A DNA stretch of 32,412 nucleotides from UBA3537 sp038106885 (GCA_038106885.1 JAYNFX010000014.1:1-32412); one strand, 5' to 3'; counted from the stretch's first letter, positions 23,838-32,288 are shown. Notes: generated by a model from the letters alone, not told the origin. Program-made: numbers and translations.

Positions 23838-24554
23838 TTAGATTTTTAAATAAAATTCTTTTGTTAAACTTTTATAATAATCGCTGTATACATGTCTTTC
23901 TTCTTCGAGAAATACTTCATTATATTTGACATAAGTTTTTTTAAATGAAAGTTCAATTAAGCTTCTTTTTATAGAACTAAATTCTCTTCCTCTGACTCTG
24001 CTTATATTATTGCAAAAAATATTATATCTATTTGCTATAAAAATAAATTCTTTTTCAAATTCATATGGGATAATCACGCAGAATTTACCCAAATTGTTGA
24101 GGAGTTTTTTTACAGATAATATTAGATCTTTAAAATTCAATTTTAATTGAAATCTTGCTTGGTTTCGCGCTTCACAATTTGAACTACTCTTCCCATTAAA
24201 GTAAGGAGGATTAGATATTATTAAGTCATATTTTAATTTTGAATTTGAACTAAAGTTTATTATGTCGTCATGATAACATAATAAACGATTTTTCCATGGG
24301 GATTTTTTAAAATTTTCTACACATTGATCAAAAGCATTTTTATCAATTTCAACTCCGTTTATTCTGTTTGCACTACACCTTTGGGCTAACATTAAAGATA
24401 ATATTCCAGATCCAGATCCAATATCCAAAATTGATTTTGGTGATGGATTTAAAGAGGCCCAAGCACCTAGAAGAACTGCATCAGTTCCTACTTTCATAGC
24501 ACATTTATCATGAAATACTTCAAATTTTTTGAATTTAAATGATTTTAAAGTCAT
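23838..24554 (-). CDS. trmN6: tRNA1(Val) (adenine37-N6)-methyltransferase
   Basis: The 238-aa SAM enzyme opens 'FKFKKFEVFHDKCAMKVGTDAVLLGAW', the hallmark of the YfiC/TrmN6 group. It has the SAM loop 'ILDIGSGSGILSLML' (42-56) and the N6-adenine catalytic motif 'NPPY' (115-118). It methylates A37 next to the valine anticodon. Its ATG shares a base with the rimM stop (TAATG), so the two are translationally coupled. In E. coli rimM is followed by trmD; here another tRNA methyltransferase takes that place, an order I recall from flavobacteria. Confidence 0.9.
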   Translation of the reverse strand: MTLKSFKFKKFEVFHDKCAMKVGTDAVLLGAWASLNPSPKSILDIGSGSGILSLMLAQRCSANRINGVEIDKNAFDQCVENFKKSPWKNRLLCYHDDIINFSSNSKLKYDLIISNPPYFNGKSSSNCEARNQARFQLKLNFKDLILSVKKLLNNLGKFCVIIPYEFEKEFIFIANRYNIFCNNISRVRGREFSSIKRSLIELSFKKTYVKYNEVFLEEERHVYSDYYKSLTKEFYLKI

Positions 24555-25081
24555 TAATCAATAAATAAATCAATGAGACCTGGCGGGGTTAAAACGCTTA
24601 TAGTTTTTGTTTCTCGATTTATATTTTTTATAAATTCATCATTTATTGGTATCAAGATTTCTTTTCCATTATTATCTATTTCAAATAGAGCTTGAGGTGA
24701 GTTGTCATTAACACTTTTCACTTCTCCTACAAAGCCATATTCAAGATCAATAATTTTAAAGCCTAAAATTTCGTGAAAATAAAAAGAATTACCCTTTAAT
24801 TTAGGAAGTAAATGAAGAGGAAGATATATATCTTTTTTAATAAGCATATCAGCTTCGGCTTCGCAATTTATGTCCTCAAATTTTAATCGAAGTAAATTTG
24901 ATTTATGTAATTTTGATTTTTCTAAAAAGTAAGGAATTAGGGAATTATTAAACTCTAAGAATACAGTTTTTAATTCTTTGTAGAGTTCAGGTTGATCAGT
25001 ATCAAGTTTTGCAAGGACTTCGCCTTTAAAACTATACTTTTTGATAATTTTTGCAAGAAAAAAACAATCTTTTTTTTTCAT
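24554..25081 (-). CDS. rimM: 16S rRNA-processing protein RimM
   Basis: The 175-aa protein has the RimM N-terminal beta-barrel ('FFLAKIIKKYSFKGEVLAKL' in place of the common 'GKI...HGLKGEV') and a PRC-barrel second domain ('YFHEILGFKIID', 'GEVKSVNDNSPQALFEI', 'EILIPINDEFIKNIN'). It assists 30S maturation and binds S19. It follows rpsP as in many bacteria, but a terminator hairpin lies between the two, and its T-run ends at the rimM start codon. Part of the rpsP transcripts probably reads through, or rimM has its own weak promoter. It is coupled to trmN6 by a one-base overlap. Confidence 0.93.
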   Translation of the reverse strand: MKKKDCFFLAKIIKKYSFKGEVLAKLDTDQPELYKELKTVFLEFNNSLIPYFLEKSKLHKSNLLRLKFEDINCEAEADMLIKKDIYLPLHLLPKLKGNSFYFHEILGFKIIDLEYGFVGEVKSVNDNSPQALFEIDNNGKEILIPINDEFIKNINRETKTISVLTPPGLIDLFID

Positions 25082-25113
25082 AATAATAAAAAAACCTGAC
25101 TTATGTCAGGTTT
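25082..25113 (-). terminator. rho-independent terminator/attenuator between rpsP and rimM
   Basis: On the minus strand AAACCTGAC (25113-25105), loop ATAA, and GTCAGGTTT (25100-25092) form a perfect 9-bp stem followed by a run of T with scattered A down to the rimM ATG at 25081. It should end most rpsP transcripts and limit rimM-trmN6 expression relative to the ribosomal protein. Confidence 0.8.
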
Positions 25114-25133
25114 AAATATATGAAATAAATAAA

Positions 25134-25742
25134 TTATTCTTCTTCAGCAGTCTCTTCAGCAGTCTCTTCAGCAGTCTCTTCAGCAGTCTCTTCAGCAGCT
25201 TCAGTAGTTTCTTCAGCAGCTTCAGCAGCTTCAGTAGTTTCTTCAGCAGCTTCAGCAGTCTCTTCAGCAACTTCACTAGCCTCATCTTCAATTTTAGGAA
25301 GTGCTGCAGCAATTCTTGCCTCGTTAGCTGCTTTTTCAGCTGCTAACGCTTTAGCTTCTTGAGCGTCTTTTTCTTTTTGAAGATTGGATTTTTTGGCATC
25401 AGTTTTAGCTTTCTTTTCAGTGAGCCATTCTTGAAACTTCTTTTCAGCTTCTTCTTCAGTTAAAGCTCCTTTTTTTACTCCACCCGCAAGGTGTTTTTTT
25501 AATAAAACTCCTTCATTTGATAAAATTGCTCTAGTCGTGTCAGTAGGCTGAGCTCCATTTTCTAGCCATTTAACAGCACTGTCAATATTTAATTCAATTT
25601 TTGCTGGGTTAAGGTTTGGATTATAGGTTCCAAGTTTTTCTAGGTATTTTCCGTCTCTTTTAGATCGAGTGTCAGCTGCGACAATCCAATAGAAAGGTTT
25701 TCCTTTTTTTCCGTGTCTTTGTAATCTTAGTTTTACAGGCAT
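25134..25742 (-). CDS. rpsP: 30S ribosomal protein S16 with long acidic Ala/Glu/Thr tail
   Basis: The 202-aa protein begins with the S16 core (about 1-85: 'MPVKLRLQRHGKKGKPFYWI', 'RSKRDGKYLEKLGTYNP', 'AVKWLENGAQPTDT'). An in-frame start at 25820 is rejected because MPVKLRL is the family N-terminus. Beyond it come a charged helical segment (about 95-145, rich in Lys/Glu/Ala) and a purely acidic Ala/Glu/Thr tail (about 152-202) encoded by tandem repeats. S16 is ~80-90 aa in E. coli; Bacteroidota forms are longer with Ala/Glu-rich ends, and here about 115 residues are extra. It sits at the 30S assembly core. A TATATTTG promoter box lies ~46 bp upstream; a terminator follows. Confidence 0.95.
   Translation of the reverse strand: MPVKLRLQRHGKKGKPFYWIVAADTRSKRDGKYLEKLGTYNPNLNPAKIELNIDSAVKWLENGAQPTDTTRAILSNEGVLLKKHLAGGVKKGALTEEEAEKKFQEWLTEKKAKTDAKKSNLQKEKDAQEAKALAAEKAANEARIAAALPKIEDEASEVAEETAEAAEETTEAAEAAEETTEAAEETAEETAEETAEETAEEE
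25141..25260. repeat. tandem repeats inside the rpsP 3' end
   Basis: On the plus strand the 12-mer TCTTCAGCAGTC occurs four times in perfect tandem (25141-25188) with a fifth copy altered at the end (25189-25200). A 30-bp unit beginning TCAGTAGTTTCTTCAGCAGC then repeats twice (25201-25230 and 25231-25260), differing only at the last bases. All unit lengths are multiples of three, so copy-number changes keep the reading frame of S16. Confidence 0.9.
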
Positions 25743-25787
25743 AAAAATTAATTTGTGAGATTCACGATCTCGGTTATTAATGAGCGG

Positions 25788-25795
25788 CAAATATA
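25788..25795 (-). promoter_or_regulatory. candidate rpsP promoter -7 box
   Basis: Read on the minus strand this is TATATTTG followed by C, a full TAnnTTTG box 46 bases before the rpsP ATG. No exact TTTG is found 17-21 bases upstream, only a T-rich stretch. The ~40-base leader contains a 5-bp hairpin GAGAT/ATCTC (25757-25771), too small to call a regulator. Confidence 0.55.
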
Positions 25796-25881
25796 GTACA
25801 ATTTTTCTTTTAAAAAACATTCGTTTATTTTTTATATTTTTGATATTTATAAGTCACTTTATTTTAATCCTTTTCCAGAAC

Positions 25882-26355
25882 ATGAAAAATCTTTTTTTAG
25901 CTTTAGCAATTATCTCATTGGTTAGTTGTCAAGATGACATTCAAAGTAGTAGTCCCACTCTTCAAGGAGTTAGGCACGGTGATTATGTGTGGAAGTCAAC
26001 TGTACGCTCAGCTACAGTTAATATCGACGATAGTATTAAGATAATTGGTAGTGATGGATTTGGAACTATGATAATAAATTTACCTAATGCAATTGTTGGT
26101 ACTTATGATTTAGGTCAAGGAAAACCCTCGACAATAACTTATAATGAGGGAAATACAACTTACTCAACTCAAAACAATGGCAATGAATATCCTGTATACT
26201 TAGGAGATGGTAAAGTTTACATAGAAATGGTCGATGTTGAAAATAAAACTCTTAGGGGCTCTTTTTACTTTAACTCTTATGATAATTCTGGTTCAAATTA
26301 TATGAATTTTTCAGAGGGAGTTTTTTACAACTTGTCTTACGTTGAAGAACAATAG
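25882..26355 (+). CDS. hypothetical lipoprotein (157 aa), possibly DUF6252-like
   Basis: The start chosen is the ATG at 25882, giving the lipoprotein signal MKNLFLALAIISLVSC with lipid Cys16; the longer reading from 25780 adds 34 hydrophobic residues with no purpose. The mature part has a Ser-rich linker, then a small beta domain with 'IIGSDGFGTMIINLPNAIVGTYDLG' split near residues 52-76, 'PVYLGDGKVYIEMVDVENKTLRGSFYF' and a C-terminal 'FSEGVFYNLSY'. The 'leucine-proline ... GTYDL ... G.V.I...D...... G.F.F' pattern resembles flavobacterial DUF6252-type lipoproteins of unknown role, as a tentative match. It is divergent from rpsP, with 139 bp between. Confidence 0.78.
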   Translation: MKNLFLALAIISLVSCQDDIQSSSPTLQGVRHGDYVWKSTVRSATVNIDDSIKIIGSDGFGTMIINLPNAIVGTYDLGQGKPSTITYNEGNTTYSTQNNGNEYPVYLGDGKVYIEMVDVENKTLRGSFYFNSYDNSGSNYMNFSEGVFYNLSYVEEQ

Positions 26356-26386
26356 TTAATTTAAGTTATATTTTATCTTTTTATTT

Positions 26387-26411
26387 GAACAAAAATTTCA
26401 AAATTTTGTTC
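26387..26411. repeat. near-perfect inverted repeat upstream of dnaE
   Basis: The 25-base sequence starting GAACAAAA and ending TTTTGTTC is self-complementary at all but one pair position (A26395 facing A26403). It lies in the 138-bp gap between the small lipoprotein gene and dnaE, 83 bp before the dnaE start. No T-run follows on either strand, so a regulator site is as likely as an RNA hairpin. The rest of this gap holds nothing else I can identify. Confidence 0.5.
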
Positions 26412-26493
26412 ATAATTAGACTAAAATAATTAATACTCAAACATAAAATAATTCTATATTTATTGTTCTATAATTATTACAGTATAGCCTAAA

Positions 26494-29400
26494 ATGTATT
26501 TGATATTTGATACAGAAACCACTGGGCTTCCAAAAAAATGGAATGCTCCTATTACTGATCATGACAATTGGCCAAGATGTGTTCAAATTGCATGGCAATT
26601 GCATGACGATATGGGGAATTGTATTGAACACAAAGATTTTATAATCAAGCCAAATGGTTTTAATATTCCATACGACGCAGAAAGAATCCACGGGATTTCA
26701 ACTGAACTTGCAGATTCAAAGGGATTAGCTTTGGAAGATGTACTTGGCGAATTCAATATTGCGTTATCCAAAGCTAAATTTGTAGTAGGTCAAAATGTTG
26801 GATTTGATATAAATGTTTTGGGTTGTGAGTACGACCGAAACAAATTTCAAACATCTTTAAACGATCTCCCAGTTCTAGACACATGCACAGAGACAACAGC
26901 TGACTTATGTAAATTACCAGGTGGTCGTGGAGGAAAATTTAAATTACCAACTTTAACTGAATTACATCAATATTTATTTGACCAGCCATTTGCAGAAGCC
27001 CATAATGCTACAGCTGATGTCGAAGCTACTTCACGATGTTTTTTAGAATTATTAAGATTAGGAGTTTATTCGCATGAACAATTGCAAGCATCTCCAGAAT
27101 ATTTAAAAAAGTTTCAGTCTCAAAATTTAAAACCTATTTCCCCTATTGGATTAAAGCATGTTAACCTAAAAAAACAGGCTAAGTCAATTTCAAAAATATT
27201 TCAAAATGATTATAAAGAGATAAATAATAATCAATCTGAAAAAACATTAACTGATTTTAAAAATGCATCAGTTATTCAATTACATAATCATTCTCAGTTT
27301 TCTATTTTACAATCCACAATAAGTATCAAAAAATTGGTTGATGCGACTGCCAAGGACGGTATGCCAGCAGTAGCTTTAACTGATCATGGTAATTTGATGG
27401 GTGCTTTCCATTTTGTTAAAGAGATTAATAAATATAATCAGAGCATTATTTCCAAATCTGAAGATTCTAAGTTAGATGGAGAAATTCCTAATAGGAATCC
27501 AATAAAGCCAATTATTGGATGTGAATTTTTTGTTTGTGAGGATCATGAAAATAAATCTCATAAAGATAATGGGTATCAAGTCGTGTTTTTGGCAAAGAAT
27601 AAAAAGGGATATGAAAACTTGGTGAAAATGACTTCCCTAGCTTTTACAAATGGATTTTATTATGTGCCTCGTATTGATCGTGGTGTAGTTGAAAAATATA
27701 AAGATGATTTAATTGTATTATCAGGTAATTTAAATGGAGAAATCTCTTCAAAATTGTTAAATGTTGGCGAGAATCAAGCTGAGGAAGCATTGTTGTGGTG
27801 GAAAAACCAATTTGGTGAAGATTTTTATTTAGAATTAATGCGACATGGGCAAGAAGATGAAGATAGGATTAATCCAGTAATTATTAAATTCTCAAAAAAA
27901 CATAATGTTTCTTTAATTGCTACTAATAACACATATTACCTTGATAAAACTGAAGCTAATGCGCATGATATTTTATTGTGTGTAAAAGACGGAGAGAAAC
28001 AATCTACTCCCATAGGTCGTGGAAGAGGTTATCGTTATGGGTTACCGAATCAAGAATACTATTTTAAGAGTTCTTCTGAAATGAAGGAGCTTTTCAGTGA
28101 TATTCCTGATGCAATAATTAATATGCAGAAAATTTCTGATAAAATTGAATCTTTTGAACTTGCAAGAGATGTTTTATTACCAAAATTTGACATTCCGGAG
28201 AAGTTCAAAAACCCTAAAGACGAAATTGAAGGAACTAAACATGGAGAAAATGCTTACTTACGTCATCTTGCATATGAGGGCGCAAAAAAACGTTATAAAA
28301 AATTAACAAATGAGCTTAAGGAAAGAATAGATTTCGAATTACAAACTATTCAAAAGACAGGATATCCAGGATATTTTTTAATAGTTGAAGATTTCATCAG
28401 AGTGGCTCGTGATTTAGGTGTTTCTGTTGGACCTGGACGAGGGTCAGCAGCAGGATCAGTTGTAGCATATTGTTTATGGATAACAAATATTGATCCTATT
28501 AAATATAATTTACTTTTTGAAAGGTTTTTAAATCCAGATCGTGTTAGTATGCCTGACATCGATATAGATTTTGATGATGAAGGTAGAAGTAAAGTAATGG
28601 ATTATGTAATAAAAAAATATGGATCTAATCAAGTTGCTCAGATAATTACATATGGAACTATGGCTGCTAAATCTTCAATTCGTGATACTGCTAGAGTTTT
28701 AGACTTACCATTGGGAGATGCCGATCGATTGGCAAAATTAGTTCCAAATATGACTAAACTTAATAAGATCTTTGGAGTGGAGGAAAAAATATTGAGACAA
28801 AAGTTTAGGGCTGAAGACATGGAATTAATTAATCAACTTTTAAACATATCTGAGGGCGATGATTTAGAGGCAGAAACTGTAAATCAAGCTAAAGTCTTAG
28901 AAGGGTCTCTGAGGAATACTGGAATTCATGCATGTGGAGTTATAATAACCCCTGGGGATATAACAAACTATGTTCCAATAGCAACTGCCAAAGATTCAGA
29001 TTTATATGTAACTCAGTTTGATAATGCTGTTGTCGAAGATGCAGGTCTTTTGAAAATGGATTTTTTAGGGCTCAAAACATTAACATTGATTAAGGATACG
29101 GTTAAGATTGTCAAGGCTAAACATGGAATATTACTTGATCCTGAAAACTTTCCTTTAGACGATGAATTAACATATGAGCTTTTTCAGAAAGGAGAAACTG
29201 TAGGTATTTTCCAATATGAGTCCGCTGGAATGCAGAAGCATATGCGTGATCTTAAGCCCACAGTGTTCGCTGACTTGATTGCAATGAATGCACTTTATCG
29301 ACCGGGGCCACTCGAGTATATCCCAAGTTTTATAAGAAGAAAACATGGTGATGAGGCAATTAGTTATGACCTTCCAGAGATGGAAGAATTCTTGAAAGAG

Positions 29401-30876
29401 ACTTATGGAATTACTGTTTATCAAGAGCAAGTGATGTTATTGTCACAAAAGTTAGCTGATTTTACTAAAGGTGAAGCTGATGTCTTAAGAAAAGCTATGG
29501 GTAAAAAACAAAAAGCTGTTTTGGATAAGATGAAGCCTAAGTTTATAAATCAAGCTAGTGCAAAAGGATTAAGCTCAGAAAAATTAGAAAAAATATGGAC
29601 TGACTGGGAAAAGTTTGCAAGTTATGCTTTCAATAAATCTCATTCTACTTGTTATGCTTGGATTGCATATCAAACAGCGTATTTAAAAGCTCATTATCCT
29701 GCTGAGTATATGGCAGCAGTATTGTCAAATAATATGAATGACATAAAACAAGTAACCTTTTTCATGGAGGAAGCCAAAAGAATGAAAATAAAAGTATTAG
29801 GTCCAGATGTAAATGAAAGTTATTATAAATTTTCTGTAAATAAGGGTAATGCAATTCGCTTTGGTATGGGGGCTGTTAAAGGAGTTGGATATGGCGCAGT
29901 AAAGACAATTGTCAGTGAGCGAAAAAATAATGGTCAGTTTAGGTCAATTTTTGATTTAGCCAAAAGAATTGATTTGCGGGCTGCTAACAAAAAGGCATTT
30001 GAAAATCTTGCTAATTCAGGAAGTTTTGATTGTTTTACTAATACACACCGAGCTCAATATTTTCATCAAGAAGGCGATGGAATTACATTTTTAGAAAAAA
30101 CATTGAAATATGCTCATAGATTTCAAGACAATAAAAATTCTGCACAAGTTAGTTTGTTTGGTGAATCAAGTTCAATACAATTTCCAGAACCTGAGATTCC
30201 TCCATGTGACAATTGGGGGGCAATGGAAAAACTGGCACGGGAAAAAGAAGTAGTTGGGATTTACATTTCTGGTCATCCACTTGACGATTTTAAAATTGAA
30301 ATGAAAAATTTTTGTAATGGAACAATTACATCATTTGAGAATTTAGAATTACTAATAAACAAAGAAATAACTTTTGGTGGAGTTATTACAGATGTTGAGC
30401 ATAGGGTAAGCCGTCATGGAAAAGGGTGGGCTACTTTCACAATTGAAGATTACACAAATAATCATGAGTTTAAAATCTTTGGAGAAGAATACCTTAAATT
30501 CAGACATTTTTTAATGCTTAATAATTTTGTTTATGTGCGTTCTGTTGTGAGAGATGGTTGGATTAACAGGGAAACTGGAAAAAAAGGGGCTCCAAGGTTA
30601 CAATTTAATAATTTCCAGTTATTGCACGATGTGATTAATGCTTATGCAAAAAAGCTATCAATTCAATTAAGTTTGAATGGTATAAATGAGGGAAAAATTG
30701 ATGAACTTCAAGAATTATTTAAAATGCATAAGGGCAATCATTCACTAAATTTTGTTATTTACGATGATGAAGATAGTATTAAAGTCAATTTAAAAAGTAG
30801 AAAACAAAAAATTAAAATATCCCAAGAACTCCTTTCTGATTTAGATTCTAGGAAAGTTTTTTATAAACTTAATTAG
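26494..30876 (+). CDS. dnaE: DNA polymerase III alpha subunit with fused N-terminal 3'-5' exonuclease
   Basis: The 1460-aa replicative polymerase combines several domains. A DEDDh exonuclease comes first (about 1-190): 'FDTETTGL' with Asp6/Glu8, Asp105 in 'NVGFDINVLG', and His170/Asp175 in 'HNATADVEAT'. After a ~65-residue linker come the PHP domain (from about 260, 'QLHNHSQFSIL', 'ALTDHGNLMGAF') and the DnaE catalytic core, with 'GPGRGSAAGS' and the metal-binding aspartates of 'PDIDIDFDDEGR' (from 687). A clamp-binding pentapeptide QVSLF (1218-1222) and an OB-fold (about 1290-1370, 'GGVITDVEHRVS') follow. Proofreading, normally the separate DnaQ subunit, is thus in cis, a layout I recall from Bacteroidota. 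The gene appears monocistronic. Confidence 0.95.
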   Translation: MYLIFDTETTGLPKKWNAPITDHDNWPRCVQIAWQLHDDMGNCIEHKDFIIKPNGFNIPYDAERIHGISTELADSKGLALEDVLGEFNIALSKAKFVVGQNVGFDINVLGCEYDRNKFQTSLNDLPVLDTCTETTADLCKLPGGRGGKFKLPTLTELHQYLFDQPFAEAHNATADVEATSRCFLELLRLGVYSHEQLQASPEYLKKFQSQNLKPISPIGLKHVNLKKQAKSISKIFQNDYKEINNNQSEKTLTDFKNASVIQLHNHSQFSILQSTISIKKLVDATAKDGMPAVALTDHGNLMGAFHFVKEINKYNQSIISKSEDSKLDGEIPNRNPIKPIIGCEFFVCEDHENKSHKDNGYQVVFLAKNKKGYENLVKMTSLAFTNGFYYVPRIDRGVVEKYKDDLIVLSGNLNGEISSKLLNVGENQAEEALLWWKNQFGEDFYLELMRHGQEDEDRINPVIIKFSKKHNVSLIATNNTYYLDKTEANAHDILLCVKDGEKQSTPIGRGRGYRYGLPNQEYYFKSSSEMKELFSDIPDAIINMQKISDKIESFELARDVLLPKFDIPEKFKNPKDEIEGTKHGENAYLRHLAYEGAKKRYKKLTNELKERIDFELQTIQKTGYPGYFLIVEDFIRVARDLGVSVGPGRGSAAGSVVAYCLWITNIDPIKYNLLFERFLNPDRVSMPDIDIDFDDEGRSKVMDYVIKKYGSNQVAQIITYGTMAAKSSIRDTARVLDLPLGDADRLAKLVPNMTKLNKIFGVEEKILRQKFRAEDMELINQLLNISEGDDLEAETVNQAKVLEGSLRNTGIHACGVIITPGDITNYVPIATAKDSDLYVTQFDNAVVEDAGLLKMDFLGLKTLTLIKDTVKIVKAKHGILLDPENFPLDDELTYELFQKGETVGIFQYESAGMQKHMRDLKPTVFADLIAMNALYRPGPLEYIPSFIRRKHGDEAISYDLPEMEEFLKETYGITVYQEQVMLLSQKLADFTKGEADVLRKAMGKKQKAVLDKMKPKFINQASAKGLSSEKLEKIWTDWEKFASYAFNKSHSTCYAWIAYQTAYLKAHYPAEYMAAVLSNNMNDIKQVTFFMEEAKRMKIKVLGPDVNESYYKFSVNKGNAIRFGMGAVKGVGYGAVKTIVSERKNNGQFRSIFDLAKRIDLRAANKKAFENLANSGSFDCFTNTHRAQYFHQEGDGITFLEKTLKYAHRFQDNKNSAQVSLFGESSSIQFPEPEIPPCDNWGAMEKLAREKEVVGIYISGHPLDDFKIEMKNFCNGTITSFENLELLINKEITFGGVITDVEHRVSRHGKGWATFTIEDYTNNHEFKIFGEEYLKFRHFLMLNNFVYVRSVVRDGWINRETGKKGAPRLQFNNFQLLHDVINAYAKKLSIQLSLNGINEGKIDELQELFKMHKGNHSLNFVIYDDEDSIKVNLKSRKQKIKISQELLSDLDSRKVFYKLN

Positions 30877-30947
30877 ATCTGTTGATAAATTCACTACCAT
30901 AATTTGAAAAATTAATATTATTTAAAATTTATCATATAAATTTTGAT

Positions 30948-30955
30948 TAATTTTG
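30948..30955 (+). promoter_or_regulatory. candidate trxA promoter -7 box
   Basis: TAATTTTG is a full TAnnTTTG match 23 bases upstream of the trxA ATG, placing the transcript start near 30962. The only -33-like element is TTTA at 30928-30931 (16 bases upstream), so this is tentative. Confidence 0.4.
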
Positions 30956-30978
30956 TTTTTGAAATTTAATAATATATT

Positions 30979-31296
30979 ATGGCTATTGAGATTACAGACG
31001 CAAATTTTGAAGAAACAGTATTAAAAAGTAAAAAACCTGTTATGGTTGATTTTTGGGCAGCCTGGTGTGGCCCCTGTAGAATGGTTGGCCCAATAATAGA
31101 TGAAATTAGTAATGAATATTTAGACAAAGCAGTAGTAGGTAAAGTAGATGTTGATTCTAATCAAGAGTTCGCTGCTAAATATGGAGTAAGAAATATCCCT
31201 ACAGTTTTAGTCTTCCATAACGGTGAAGTTGTAACGCGCCAGGTTGGTGTTGCACCAAAAGCGACATATGCAGAGGCTATTGATGCTTTACTTTAA
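30979..31296 (+). CDS. trxA: thioredoxin
   Basis: This 105-aa protein is a standard thioredoxin with the active-site 'WCGPC' (Cys30, Cys33) in 'VDFWAAWCGPCRM', the buried Asp near 'VGKVDVDSN', and the cis-proline loop 'RNIPTVLVF'. There is no signal peptide, so it is cytoplasmic and keeps protein thiols reduced with NADPH via thioredoxin reductase, which is not encoded here (the TrxR-like flavoprotein at 20413 lacks the redox cysteines). Length is normal. It has its own likely promoter box and a strong terminator 22 bases after the stop, so it is a single-gene transcript. Confidence 0.97.
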   Translation: MAIEITDANFEETVLKSKKPVMVDFWAAWCGPCRMVGPIIDEISNEYLDKAVVGKVDVDSNQEFAAKYGVRNIPTVLVFHNGEVVTRQVGVAPKATYAEAIDALL

Positions 31297-31318
31297 TAAT
31301 ATTTAAAATTTAATAATT

Positions 31319-31348
31319 AAAGGTTTGTTTTATTGACAAACCTTTTTT
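31319..31348 (+). terminator. rho-independent terminator of trxA
   Basis: AAAGGTTTGT (31319-31328) and ACAAACCTTT (31336-31345) form a perfect 10-bp stem with a 7-nt loop, ending in a run of six T residues (31343-31348). It separates trxA from the DUF58 gene, whose ATG is only 11 bases beyond. Confidence 0.88.
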
Positions 31349-31358
31349 GTTTGATTAA

Positions 31359-32288
31359 ATGCAGGTAAAAAATATATATCAAGGAAATTCTTATTTTTCA
31401 AATCTAGAATTGCTGGCCAAGTCAATTGTTGAAGGTTATATATCTGGACTTCATAAAAGCCCTTTTCATGGTTTTTCAGCCGAATTTTCGGAGCACAAAA
31501 TTTATAATAATGGCGAGAGTACTAAACATATAGACTGGAAGTTATTTGCTAAAACTGATAAACTCTATACTAAACGTTTTCAAGACGAAACAAATTTGCG
31601 TAGTCATTTAATAATTGATCAGAGCCTATCGATGCATTATCCAATTTCAAAGTCTAAAATTGATTTAGAGTTTAATAAAATTGAGTTTTGTGCACTTGCA
31701 TCGGCAGCTCTTTTACACATTCTAAAAAAACAGCGAGATGCTGCCGGGTTGAGTTTATATGACAGTAAATATAATTTTTACGCACCTGAAAAAGGAGGAG
31801 AGTCACATTACCGTATGCTTGTAAACCAATTACAAAAATCGATTAACGTTAAACCAAATAAATCAACTACAAAAACTTATGAAGTTTTACATCAAATTGC
31901 TGAAAAATTACACAGACGCTCATTAGTGTTTTTGTTCACAGATTTATTTCAAAATGATATTGATTCAACAGATCTATTTGATTCAATAAGACATTTGAAA
32001 TTTAACAAACATGAATTAATCTTATTTCATGTTCATGATAAGAAAACAGAATTTGATTTTAATTATGATAATTTGCCAAAACGTTTTTTTGATGTTGAAT
32101 CAAATTCGCACATAGATATTTTTCCTCAAAATTTAAAAAAGGAATACAACAAAGAAGTAAAAAAATATTTTGATTTTTTTAGACTAAAATGTTTACAATA
32201 TAAAATCAATTATGTAGATGTTGATATACGTCAAGGTTTTGATAAAATCCTTACTACATTCTTTGAAAAGCGTCACAAATTTTTATAA
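31359..32288 (+). CDS. DUF58 domain-containing protein
   Basis: The 309-aa cytoplasmic protein shows the DUF58 pattern: 'YISGLHKSPFHGFSAEFSEHKIYNNGESTKHIDWKLFAKTDKLYTKRFQDE', split over about residues 29-78, contains the hallmark 'G.S.EF.E.R.Y..GD..R.IDW...A...KLY.K.F.EE' signature. A vWA-like half follows ('LIIDQSLSMHYP', 'RRSLVFLFTDLFQ', 'LILFHVHDKKTEFDF'). The 'DQSLSM' segment is the likely metal-ion site (DxSxS). Such proteins usually sit beside MoxR ATPases and Bat/vWA genes; none is inside this window, since a tRNA gene follows directly. Its start is 11 bases from the trxA terminator T-run, so it relies on readthrough or an unrecognised promoter. Function is unknown. Confidence 0.87.
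   Translation: MQVKNIYQGNSYFSNLELLAKSIVEGYISGLHKSPFHGFSAEFSEHKIYNNGESTKHIDWKLFAKTDKLYTKRFQDETNLRSHLIIDQSLSMHYPISKSKIDLEFNKIEFCALASAALLHILKKQRDAAGLSLYDSKYNFYAPEKGGESHYRMLVNQLQKSINVKPNKSTTKTYEVLHQIAEKLHRRSLVFLFTDLFQNDIDSTDLFDSIRHLKFNKHELILFHVHDKKTEFDFNYDNLPKRFFDVESNSHIDIFPQNLKKEYNKEVKKYFDFFRLKCLQYKINYVDVDIRQGFDKILTTFFEKRHKFL

Noticed and set aside
25141..25260. Short tandem repeats considered as a CRISPR-like array
   Set aside because: Copies are contiguous without spacers, in-frame inside rpsP, and no cas genes are present.
25112..25312. A 66-aa Leu/Lys-rich frame resembling an amphipathic peptide on the minus strand
   Set aside because: It is the 12-bp repeat of rpsP read in another frame; the repetitive look comes from the S16 tail codons, and the rpsP frame has clear protein homology.
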